Part shown: positions 48,957-59,362 of the stretch, piece after piece
How the letters are laid out: every line of letters begins with the position of its first letter
Position numbering within the stretch: position 1 is the first letter of the stretch
NCBI GenBank assembly: GCA_037157565.1
Contig: JAZHRO010000046.1
Location: forward strand, 17,644,501-17,708,500
Length of the DNA: 64,000 nt
Direction: 5' to 3'
From: Thalassia testudinum
Lineage: Eukaryota; Streptophyta; Magnoliopsida; Alismatales; Hydrocharitaceae
Position numbers and translations under genes: made by a program
Notes under the pieces: model-generated
Told to the model about the DNA's origin: nothing
The model's input: the letters and a program-made list of their open reading frames with translations, nothing else
Databases searched by the model: none

Positions 48957-50723
48957 TGTTGAACGTAATCGAATTGTTCCCCGGCAACATGCTTGGTTTT
49001 GGAAAACCTGTCGTTGTATTTTGAAAGCGAAGAATTCGTGTCCAACAAAAAAAATTTATACCGAAATGAAAATTCCAGGTCGAACACAGGGAGCGGACAT
49101 TTGATTTAAAAACTACGTGTTTCTTTCTATTTGTCATGAAGTAATTCAGTTTAAAACTATCTAATTATGTACAATAAATAGAAGAGAGAGAGAGAGGGTA
49201 AGAGAGAGATTATTACACATAAAAATCAAAATGAGATGTAGAATAAACAAAGAATTTATCATTAAGAAGATTGTTCATTACAACTAGAAAGTATAAAACA
49301 ATTGCACTAAAAACTGATAAATTTACTCTAGAAAGCATTAAAAGAATGGAGGGAGAAATGTCCTCCTCAACGATCGCTTGGAGGACGAGCAGACTACTCT
49401 AGAAAGCAGTAAAAAGAGTAGGGAGAGAGAAATCCTCCTCAACGGTCGCTTGGAGGACGAGCCGGACGAGACGACGCCTGGATGAAGGAGAATGAAGCAG
49501 GACGTAGGAGGGTGAAGTAGAAGAACTGGAACGGAGAAGCACGTCGTCGTTGTCGCAGGATCCACTTACGAAGGGGAACGAAAATTTGGACTTTATCTCG
49601 CGAGAAGCATCCCGAGTGTGGGACAAGCTTCTCTTGAGCTTTGGAGAGGTAGAGAAGAGAAGGAAGGGATGAGAATTTCATATGGAAGGGGTCACTTTTT
49701 ATAGTTGCAAGGAGTGGGGGCAAAATAGTCATTATAACTTTTAAATAATAAATGAGGGGTCTTTAGTGATGGATAAATCCGTCACTAAAGCCCCAACGTG
49801 GGCGTAGCTCCAGTGCCCACACGCGCCTCCACGGCTGCCCTTTCTTCAACGCATACGCACGTTCATCAGTTCTCAGCCATCCGATCGCAAGATCGGACGG
49901 CTTGAGATGCATCTCCACCCGCTCGTTGTGCGCCCGCCTGGTGTGTGCGATTGCGCATCCATGCCTCGCATTCAATCGCACGTGAACGCTATCGGGCGTG
50001 CACGGCCGTCTGATCAAGATCCAACACCCGCCCAAGCTCAATCGCCCGCACCTTCCAACCCTTCGCTGTGGCTCGAACCCGCACCGGCCGCTCGCTTAAG
50101 CGCACTCGACCGCTGCGCTACGGGGCGTGGATGGTCGAGCAGACGCTTTTAGGCGCGGTTGACCATAGCTGTTGGATCAAGATCCAACAGCGGAGTGCAA
50201 GTGGGTGCGGGGCTTCATAGAATGTAAGCAGCCATTTGGGCAGCCGAGATGGTGCCACGTGGCACCATCTTGGCCGTCCATCTTCTGGAAGTTGTAGATG
50301 GTGCCAGGGATGTCGGATTGACTTGATTTTTGTGTCGTTGGGCTGCAATCCTCGATCCGAATTCATCCGTGCGGTCGGATTTGTCATTTGAAGAGAGGAT
50401 TTACACCATCCTGGCCCTTGATCTTTTAGGATTCCCCGATCACTATCTGATGCTACGGATGCCTGATTAGGGCGATCTTGGAGTCGTTGAACTCCAATCG
50501 TCGCCCTGATCCCATCCATATGGTTGGATCTTTGATCCGAGGCCCCGATAAAATGTTTGCCCAGTCTAGGCACATAAAAGGAGACAATTAACCTCCATTT
50601 TATTCAAACTACTCTAAATGTAAGATGATGCATGTTATGCAACATTTATATCATGAAATGCAATCCTAGGCTTAAGAACATGCATAAATAGACATCTTAA
50701 GTAGTGTAAATGTGTTTACATCA
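48957..50723 (-). repeat. Element B2 3' LTR
   Basis: 1767 bp. Landmarks: exact 24-bp palindrome around CACGTG (50247-50270), tRNA-like module (50068-50123), TTTAGTGA hairpin (49759-49788), TATA box (49695-49704), an imperfect tandem duplication (about 49347-49463) and a GA microsatellite (49183-49208). Confidence 0.92.
50068..50123 (-). other. tRNA-like module in family B LTR (best copy)
   Basis: The minus strand carries an A-box-like GTAGCGCAGCGGTCGAGTGC and, 52 nt from the start of that box to the end of the next, a B-box GGGTTCGAGCC. This is tRNA-like spacing. Copies occur at the same LTR position in 16091-16148, 26066-26118, 54614-54670 and 57740-57796, and a related one in LTR F (59990-60060). 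No full cloverleaf is evident. It could be an internal Pol III promoter or a captured SINE/tRNA remnant. Confidence 0.6.
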
Positions 50724-52272
50724 TACCCCCATGCCTATCTTTTGCTAGTCCCTAGCAAAAACTATATGCTATTTATAAAAGAATTAGGTTGGATTATTTG
50801 GACCTGAGTTATTTTCAATCATTAAGAAATTGTCTACTTAGGAACTGAACTTTCAAAGACACAACAGTGCCCGGGTATCAGCCAAAATGCAGACCGCCTC
50901 AAGCCCTCACCTTATTCAAAGAAAAATTCCTTTTCTCTTTTTACTCTTTTCTAATTTTTTTGGATTTTCCAATTTTGGGGTTTAAGAGTGGCTTTCTATG
51001 GCCATTCAACTCACCCAAGATTTGATGAGAACCCTAAGCTTTAAGCATCTTATTGTGATTGTGATAGACTCGTTGACCGGTAATTAAAACGAACTTCGGA
51101 TTTCTACGCCTCTAGGTGACCTCAAAAAGAATTCTGCCTAAAGGTGTATCTTTATAACCGGTAGCTTTCTCCCTACTTTTATTTCTTTACGGGGTCAACA
51201 CAAGGGTGAATCTAGTGTATATCCCCCTGGTTTATTCTACTTCTCCACTTCTTCCTAAGTGTTTTGGGAATTTTTAGTGCATTTATTGAGCTGGGTTTTG
51301 GACAATCGGTCGATGAGCTGTTACCACCGACAACTTGCTAGCCATACTCGTGTGGCAAAGTGTGGCTTATTTCTTTTTTTTTTCTTTTCTCCTTTTCTTT
51401 TTGATCTTTTTTTTCTTTTTTTTTTTTAAGTAGGTGGCTTCCCTGGTCTAAGATTTACCTAAGGGTAGCAAAAAGAGAAAGGTCCAGTGACTAGGCTCTG
51501 GACAACCTACCTATGGGCTGTTACCCACGATAACTTGCCAGCCATATCACCCTAGAAGGTTCATTAGCTACCCAATTTTCGTTAAAATTGCCGAACAACG
51601 AGTTAGTGCAAAGAAAGTGTGTAGATGCTTAAGACTCAAAATTCCCTTAAATCAGAGGGCGGGTTGATAAGTCGTGTACTTATCACCCAAACTTATTTAT
51701 TCCAACTATAATAGAATTAAGATGGAGAGGACTCAAAGACAAATCCACATTTTAGTGGATACACAGGCTAATTAAGTCCAAAGACCTGAAGGGTCATTGT
51801 GTTCAAATCATAATGTAGTAATTCCTAAGATTGAAAATTTTCTTAAACCCAAATTCTCTTTCCTAATTTTGATTTTTTTTTTATATAAAAGAAAATAAAA
51901 TAAATCTACGGAGCTGATGAATGAATTCAGAGATAAATATCCACCCCCCCATGCCTATCTAATGCAATGTCCTCATTGTATTAAAAAGATATAAAACAGA
52001 GTGGAAAAGCATAGAAAACACATAAATTGCGTGAATGTCAGGTCTGCTTCGAGATGAAAACTAAAAAGAACTGTATATGTGTTGAGTTTAGTGCCTTCAG
52101 CTAGGCATACCATACAGAAAAAAGAAATGAAGAATTCACAAGTGTAGGTCAGAATTAGAATAAATAGAAGAATCTTCTGACCTATCAACAGAGGTCCACA
52201 GATGTGGACCAGATTGTGGTGCAGACCCATCCCCCATAATCGAGAATATCTTAGGTTCTGGATAATAATTAC
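50724..52272 (-). other. 3' noncoding block of element B2
   Basis: About 1.55 kb with no ORF of note, highly similar to the B1 block (16750-18136). Box pair: GAGGACATTG with AGGCATGGGGGGG (51977-51942) at one end, and TTTTGCTAGGGACTAGCAAAA (50760-50740) plus the polypurine tract at the other. A T-rich tract lies at 51366-51430. Confidence 0.8.
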
Positions 52273-53629
52273 CTAAGACCTAAAATCAGAATGCAAGCGG
52301 GGTCGGGCCTGTGATTTATGAGGATGCAACCCAAGACCAAAAAGTCGGGTTACAGAGAATTGAAGCTCAAAAGGATAATCGTTGAATGTGTGCTTGAGTT
52401 TGACATCCTCGAAACAAATGTTGTAAGGGTTCTGATTTGATGGTTTCAGCTTAAAAGGAACCCTTCGACTCAATCTTCCATTTCCTCCAAAATTAACTTT
52501 CCAAATCAGAACTTCCCAGCTCCTATCCTCTTCATTCATTATATCAAATTCCAGGACCTCTTGTATATTAATCACCCCGTTTGAAATCTCCAAGTCTAAA
52601 TGATATGGCAGAATCAAAATTGACTTGGGTCTAATTATCTCAGAATTAGAATCATCAATAAGCTCAACGGGGTGTAACAGATAGTCAGGGCATTGAATTG
52701 AATCCTCTAGAAAATGTAATTCTGGATCTGTAATGTGTGCCCTAAGATCAGTTTCCTCAATTATTGGGCTATCAAATGATCTATTAGATTCCTCAGGCCC
52801 AATCGTCTTACAAAAATTATGTTCTGAAAACTCGTGTGAGACTTCGCAACTTGAATCTTCACCATCAAAGAAATCAGGATCCGTATCAATGTATGCCCCA
52901 AAATCAGTTGTCACTTTCTGTTCCAATGAGACGTACGTTTCCTCGTAACCCAGCTCAGGGATCTTAGGTGAAGAAATCTGATCTTCCTTAATTGGTTGCT
53001 TTAATTCAATCTGGTTAGCCTCATAATACGTGTCCGCCCCAACAGGTGCCTGAGCGGGTTCTATCATTGGCTTTCCTGAAGAGGGTTCATCTTGGGAATC
53101 ATCCCAAGATTGAATCAAAGCAACCACAAATCTCATCCTTAATTTTGCTAATTTCCCAAGTAGAAACTCACCCGGGTTATTATCCTTAACGTCCTGGAGC
53201 CAATCCAACAAAGACTTATTCAAATCATCAATCATTTCAATCAGGAGCTCTAGTCACTCAATGCAAGGTATTAGCTGAACTTCTAAAGATTGTATGATAT
53301 TCCTCAAGTTAGCCAGAACCTTATCTTAAACCTGGTTAACCTGAACCAAATGAGTTGGTTCAGGGTTGGGCGGGTTTGACATCAATGCAGATGAATTAAC
53401 GAATTGAGATTCATTATACCCTTCCTGATAATAGGTCATTTCAGATTGTTCAAAAGATGGTGACGACCTAAAGGCAGTGAAATCAGAAGAATGGTAAAGA
53501 TCAGTGTATCCTTCTTGATTATAGATCGTATTAGGTTGTTCATGTAAGGAAGACGATCTATAATCGATGTGGCACTGAGAAGGATAGAAATCAGAATCAA
53601 AGTGTTCAGGGTTAGACCCTAAACATAGG

Positions 53630-55270
53630 TGTTGAACGTGTTTTTGTGAATCGCTACGCTTACGTGTTTGGTTTTTTGGAAAACCTGTCATTGTAGTTCG
53701 AAGGCGGAGAATTCGTGTTCAATAAATAAAAAATTATACCGAAAAGAATTCCAGGTCGAACACAGGGAGGGTACGTTGATCTATTTTCGTAATTATATTT
53801 TTTTTAGGATTTTCTTTATAAGTAAGGCGATATAATTAAAATGGAGCTATCAAACTAAGAGAGAGAGAGAGAGAAAGAGAACATTCATTCAATATTTCAA
53901 TAGTTTATAAAAGTTACACTAGAATGCGGAAAATCAATTACACTATAAAGCAGAAAATTCTACACTAGAAAGCTGTAAATAAGAATGGGAGAGAGAAGTT
54001 ATCCTCCTTGACGATTGCTTGGAGGACGAGCCGGACGGGACGACGCCTGGACGAAGGAGAACGAAGCAGGACGAAGGAGGACGAAGCAGAAGAACGGGAA
54101 CGGAGCAGCATGCCGTCGTCGTTGCGGGATCCACTTCCGAAGGGGAACGAAAATTGGACTTTATCTCGCAAGAAGCATCCCGGGTGTGGGACAAGCTTCT
54201 TTTGAGCTTTGGAGGGGTAGAGAGGAGAAAGAAGGGATGGGAATTTCTTATGGAGGGGGTCTCCTTTTATAGTTGCAAGGAGTGGGGGCAAAATGGACAT
54301 TACAACTTCAAAATAATAAATAAGGGGTCTTTAGTGACGGATAAATCCGTCACTAAAGCCCCGACGTGGCCGTCGCTTTCACGCCCACGCGCGCCTCCTC
54401 GGCTGCCCGCTCCTCAGCGCCCGCTCACGTCCAGCAGTTTTCAGCCTTCCGATCGCGAGATCGAACGGGTTAAGATGCGTCCACGCCCCCACGCTGCGCG
54501 CATTTGATTGTGCATCCGATTGCACGTCCAATCGCGCGTTGGCTCTATCGGGCGCAGGCGGCCGTCCGATCTCCATCCGACGCTCCAATTTCTCGCGCCC
54601 GCCTCTCCTCTCCACAGCTCGAACCAGCGCCCCACGCTCGCGATAGCGTGCTCGACCACTGCGCTATGGGGCACGGATGGTCGAGCGGGCGTTTTTAAAT
54701 GCGAGCGCCCATAGCTGTTGGATTAAGATCCAATGACGGAGAGCGATTGGGTGCGGGGCTTTCACAAGATGCAGGCGGCCGTTTGGGCGGCTGAGATGGC
54801 ACCACGTGGCGCTATCTTGGCCGTCCATCTTCTGGAAGTTGTAGATGTTGCCACGGATGTTGGATTGACTCGATTTATGTGTTGTTGGGCTGCGATCGTC
54901 GATCCGAATTCATCCGTGCGGTTGGATTTATCATCTGAAGTATGAATTTACACAATCCTGGCCCTTGATCTTCTAGGGTTCCCGGGTCACTATCTGATGC
55001 TACGGATGCCTAATTAGGGCGATCTTAGAGTCGTTGAACTCCAATCGTCGCCCTGATCACATCCATACAGTTGGATCTTTGATTCGAGGCCCTGATAAAA
55101 TATTTGCTTTGTCCAAGCACATAAAAGGAGACAATTAACCTCCATTTTATTCAAAGTATTCTAAATGCAAGATGATGCATGTAATGCAATATTTATATCA
55201 TGAAATGCAATCCTATGCTTAAGAACATGCATAAATAGACATCTTAAGTAGTGTAAATGTGTTTACATCA
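53630..55270 (-). repeat. Solo LTR B3 (family B)
   Basis: 1641 bp, flanked by ATAGG (53625-53629) and ACAGG (55271-55275), a TSD with one mismatch, inside the B2 ORF. It has the G-box palindrome (54794-54817), tRNA-like module (54614-54670), an intact TTTAGTGACGGAT hairpin (54324-54362), TATA box (54263-54272) and a GA microsatellite (53858-53881). With no internal region it arose by recombination between two LTRs. Confidence 0.92.
54324..54362 (-). promoter_or_regulatory. LTR hairpin upstream of TATA box
   Basis: CTTTAGTGACGGAT, loop AA, ATCCGTCACTAAAG: a 14-bp perfect stem extended by GGGG/CCCC past one bulged T. It lies about 50 bases upstream of the TATA box in transcription direction. 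Copies are at 15784, 25756, 49757 and 57439 with zero to three changes. LTR F keeps a TTTAGCGACA-type version (about 60352-60380) before its TATA box. Confidence 0.6.
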
Positions 55271-55418
55271 ACAGGGGTCTGGAATTGTATCCCCAATCCG
55301 AATTATCCCAACTAACTGATGGTTGATTACAATACAAGTCAGGATAATCATCATGTTGAGGATAATTAACAACAGGAGGGAAAGAGTGAGAATGCGTGAA
55401 CTATGTGGAAGGATTCAT

Positions 55419-56616
55419 GATACATAGGAGGAAGAAAGGCGCCCTACAATACAAACATTCATACCTGTCCTTAAATGGGTTTGCTTAAAGACCTACAGAC
55501 TCCTAAAACCCGTCTTGAGATAAAGGAACGATTTGATCTACTTCTGTCTGTTCAATCCAACCAGTTAGAAGGAGGGACTGGGGAGAAGGTTCTTCCATTG
55601 GTTTGCGCCTCCGGTTCCTACTGTACCCCCCAGCCGTGATCGTTTGACTCTGCTCCCCTAGCTAGACATCAGATTGAATAGTAGAAATAGACTAATCGAA
55701 AATAATCTCGTTCTGAGTTCTAAAGAGTGAGTCCAATCCTTAAGGTTAACGTCTACTCTGTTTTATTTTGGGCTAGGTTTGAATGTGCTTTGGAATGTGA
55801 TGGGCCCTTTAAATGGGTTGTGCCCTTAATGATTGATTGATTTGTGTGTGCATGCATAACCAATTATTTTCAAACAAGATTATTTTTGATGTGGTAAATT
55901 TTAAGGTTCAAATCTTGCTTAGTAGCTTTTAGGATTCAACTTTAGGTGTTTTCAAACAAGTTTCATTGGCACACCAGGTTTTGAAAGCACGGGTGAAGAT
56001 GTTTTCCTTTAAAGCTTAAAAAGAATATGGAGTGCCTGGTAAATCCCTAAGAGTTGAACCTAATTGGTAGCTACTTGATGAGTTGATTTTATTTGAAGTG
56101 GTGCGGCCCAATCAACTCAAACAATTGGCCTGATGCACCACTAAGTTAGGCATACAAAGATGGTTAACCTAGAATGATTTCTACTCTTTTATGTGTTGCT
56201 TTATGTGTATCGGTTCCACAGATCAGAACCCGGTTGAGTAGAAACAAATCAATTCGGTTAAGTGCCTTTGAATGTGGGTGTATGTTATGTGTTTGTTGAA
56301 AATTGCCCCACAAAATTATCTTTTTTTTTATATAAATGAAGGTGGAATGAATGTGAGTGAGAATCCAACAAACAAACTATTCCTAGGATTTATGCAAACA
56401 CCTAGGTTAATTGGAATTTGGATTCAATGTGGCGAATGAAATCTATGGAGGGGGAAAGAATGGGGGATAACTTACAAAACCTTCCACAACACTTTACTCC
56501 AATCTACCGCTTTTACTCGTCTCAAAAGAGTACCTGCAATTACAATAAGAAAGGAGAAAAGTGAGGTAAAAGATTTGTAAGTTACAAAACGCGAAGAGAA
56601 ATCAAAGATCATCACC
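55419..56616 (-). other. Leader (5' UTR) of element B2
   Basis: About 1.2 kb, no ORF, closely related to the B1 leader (23787-25009), including the GGTTCCACAGATCAGAACC stem (about 56214-56232) and the C-rich block at 55568-55680. Confidence 0.7.
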
Positions 56617-56634
56617 TCCCCGGCAACAGCGCCA
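56617..56634 (-). other. Primer binding site, element B2
   Basis: The minus strand reads TGGCGCTGTTGCCGGGGA, the tRNA-Asp complement with one mismatch, three bases from the 5' LTR. Confidence 0.92.
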
Positions 56635-56637
56635 AAA

Positions 56638-58395
56638 TGTTGAACCTAATCGAATTGTTCCCCAGTAACGTGCTTGGTTTTGGAAAACCTGTCGTTGTAG
56701 TTTGAAAGCGAAGAATTCGTGTTCAACAAATAAAACTTATACCGAAATGAAAATTCTGGGTTGAACACAGGGAGGCGGACGTTTGATTTAAAAACTACGC
56801 GTTTCTTTTTATTTGTCACGAAGTAATTCAATTTAAAACTATCTAATTATTTACAATAAATAGAAGAGAGAGAAAGAGGGTAAGAGAGAGAGAATATTAC
56901 ACATAGAAATCAAAATGAGATGTAGAATAAACAAAGAATTTATCATTAAGAAGATTGTTCATTACAACTAGAAAGCGATAAATTTACTCTATAAAGCATT
57001 AAAAGAATGGAGGGAGAAATGTCCTCCTCGACGATCGCTTGGAGGACGAGCAGACTACTTTAGAAAGTAGTAAATTTATACTAGAAAGCAGTAAAAAGAA
57101 TAGGGAGAGAGAAATCCTCCTCGACGGTCGCTTGGAGGATGAGCCGGACGGGACGACGCCTGGACGAAGGAGAATGAAGCAGGACGAAGGAGGACGAAGC
57201 AGAAGAACGGGAACGGAGAAGCACGCCATCGTCGTCGCAGGATCCACTTCCGAAGGGGAACGAAAATTTGGACTTTATCTCCCGAGAAGCATCCCGGGTG
57301 TGGGACAAGCTTCTCTTGAGCTTTAGAGAGGTAGAGAAGAGGAGGAAGGGATGGGAATTTTGTATGGAGGGGGTCTCCTTTTATAGTTGCAAGGAGTGGG
57401 GGCAATATAGTCATTACAACTTCAAAATAATAAATGACAGGTCTTTAGTGACGGATAAATCTGTCACTAAAGCCCCCAATGTGGGCTTAGCTCCCGCGCC
57501 CACGCACGCATCCACGGCTGCCTGCTTCTTCAATGCATACGCACATTCATCAGTTCTGAGCCATCCAATCGCAAGATTGGACGGCTTAAGATGCATCCCT
57601 GGCTGCTCGTTGTGCGCCCGCCTGGCACGTGCGATCGCGCGTCCATGCCGCACGTGAACGATATCGGACACGCGGGGCTGTCCGATCAAGATCCAACGCC
57701 TGCCCGCGCTCAATCGCCCACGCCTTCCAGCCCTTCACTGCGGCTCGAACCCGCGCCTGCCACTCGCGTAAGCATGCTTGACCACTGCACTACGTGGCAC
57801 GGATGGTCGAGCAGACGCTTTTAGGCGCGGCTGACCACAGTCGTTAGATCAAGATCCAACGGCGGAGAGTGAGTGGGTGCGGGGCTTCATAGAATGTAAG
57901 TGGCCATTTGGGCGGCCAAGATGGCGCCACGTGGCGCTATCTTGGCCGTTCATCTTCTGGAAGTTGTAGATGGTGCCACGGATGTCGGATTGACTTTATT
58001 TTTGCGTCGTTGGGCTGCAATCGTCGATCCGAATTCATCCGTGCAGTCGGATTTGTCATTTGAAGAGTGGATTTACACCATCTTGGCCCTTGATCTTTCA
58101 GGGTTCCCCGGTCACTATCTGATGCTACGGATGCCTGATTAGGGCGATCTTGTAGTCGTTGAACTCCAATCGTTGCCTTGATCCCATCCATTTGGTTGGA
58201 TCTTTTATCCGAGGCCCCTATAAAATGTTTGCCCTGTCCAAGCACATAGAAGGAGACAATTAACGTCCATTTTATTCAAACTACTCTAAATGCAAGATGA
58301 TGCATGTTATGCAATATTTATATCATGAAATGCAATCCTATGCTTAAGAACATGCATAAATAGACATCTTAAGTAGTGTAAATGTGTTTACATCA
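56638..58395 (-). repeat. Element B2 5' LTR
   Basis: 1758 bp. It carries the longest G-box palindrome (57913-57948, 36 bp, one mismatch), tRNA-like module (57740-57796), hairpin (57439-57474), TATA box (57377-57386), the imperfect tandem duplication (about 57008-57143) also present in the 3' copy, and a GA microsatellite (56866-56896). Confidence 0.93.
57913..57948. promoter_or_regulatory. G-box-centred palindrome in LTR
   Basis: Two 18-base arms (centre between 57930 and 57931) match except at one position. The core GCCACGTGGC is a classical plant G-box, the binding site type of bZIP and bHLH factors. Copies at the same LTR position: 16272-16295, 26242-26265, 50247-50270 (24 bp, exact) and 54794-54817. 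C LTRs keep a mutated form, and F keeps one arm split by an insertion (59815-59875). The factor is unknown. Confidence 0.6.
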
Positions 58396-58400
58396 GGGGG

Positions 58401-59284
58401 TTGCCCATGAAGTGGTGGAGGTGTTAACTTACCTAAGCTAGCTAAGCTAGCTTCTCTAGTAAGGTTGTAGTGGATGGAGCTAGGGTTTTCAGAGGAGGAG
58501 CTGAGAGAAGGTAGCCTTGTAGCCTTGAGCTTCTTTGAAGCTTGTTGGAGCTCACAGTTGCTGAAGGAGTCTTCTTAGGAGCTTGGCTATTCAACTTTAG
58601 CTAGCTAGTTATTTGCTAGCTACTAAGTTGAATAGGTTGAGATGAGTTGAGCTGGCCTCAACTATCCTGGTGCTGGTATGGACTTCCTTGCTAATCTAGC
58701 TTAGCTAACTGAAGACCAGTAGCTAAGCTTAGTTTACTAGAGCTCCTATGGGCTGAGTAGAGATAGGATGGGCTGAGTTGGGCCTAGGGAGAGTTGTACC
58801 TGAGCTGGGGTGAATTCCTATCAACTATGTTGAGCTAGCTAGAGCTCCCAATGAACTGATTGAAGCTAAGAAGAACTAGACTCAGCTAAGTTGAGCTGGA
58901 TTTGAGCTGACTTGAGCTGAGATGAGGTAAGTTGAGCTACCTTGAGCTACCATCTAGCTAAGATGAGCTGAATGGAGCTAGAGAGAGCTAAAGCTAACGT
59001 AGGTGAGCTAATATCTAGCTGTGATGAGCTAGATCTTGTTGGGTTCCAATTGGATTGAGATTCCTCTTCACCTGTTGCCTTCTTGAATGCTAGGGTTTTA
59101 TGGATTTGGATATCTATTCATCCCTAACACACAAGCAAACATGACAAAAGTGGCAAAAATTGTGCAATGCATGCCTAACCTAAGTGATGCCTAATTGCAA
59201 ACCAGAAACCTATCTCCAAAGTTAAAATCCGAAAAGCTAGATCAATTTTAGGGCATAGGAATGATGATAAATTGGTGTTTATCA
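58401..59284 (-). repeat. Family E LTR (E3), right part
   Basis: Continues 48489-48956 after removal of B2. In element orientation it starts TGATAAACACCAATTTATCATC at 59284, followed by an AGCTCA/AGCTAA-rich segment (59040-58430). The rest of E3 is not identifiable in the window. Confidence 0.7.
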
Positions 59285-59362
59285 GTGCACCAGTGATAAA
59301 CAAGCTGATGTAGTAGACTATTGGGATAGCGTCGAAGGTAAATGGCTTCCTCCCAACACAGG
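59285..59362. other. Short unassigned segment before LTR F
   Basis: 78 bp between the E3 LTR edge and LTR F. Its last five bases, ACAGG, match GCAGG after LTR F apart from one base, so it continues at 61148. Identity unknown, perhaps part of the LINE. Confidence 0.5.

Larger units (their letters stand above)
52273..55418 (-). pseudogene. Element B2 ORF, unknown acidic Tyr/Ser-rich protein, split by solo LTR
   Basis: Reads on the minus strand from the ATG at 55418 to 55276, then after solo LTR B3 from 53629 to the stop at 52273, about 500 codons in one frame apart from stops at codon 6 and near 53326 and 53250. The N-terminus is Tyr/Asp/Pro/Ser-rich (MNPST, NYPQHDDYPDLY). It is followed by two related ~30-residue units, each with a YxQEGY motif (IYNQEGYTDLY and TYYQEGYNESQ). 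A helical stretch (LNKSLLDWLQDVKDNNPGEF) comes next, then a long acidic region (53100-52560) and a basic C-terminus (FGLGLHPHKSQARPRLH). I recognise no domain. It stands where B1 has gag-pol. General style resembles the D ORF, but I could not align them by eye. Confidence 0.7.
48957..58395 (-). mobile_element. Element B2, complete non-autonomous gypsy-type LTR retrotransposon
   Basis: 9,439 bp including a nested solo LTR, about 7.8 kb without it. LTRs are 48957-50723 (3') and 56638-58395 (5'), primer site 56617-56634, flanked by GGGGG on both sides (48952-48956 and 58396-58400). LTRs, leader and 3' block resemble B1, but gag-pol is absent and a single unrelated ORF (55418-52273) occupies the interior. 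It is probably mobilised by B1-type enzymes. Confidence 0.94.

Noticed and set aside
59294..59301. Second TGATAAAC as another family E LTR start
   Set aside because: The sequence after it does not match the E LTR, and no end or TSD is visible.
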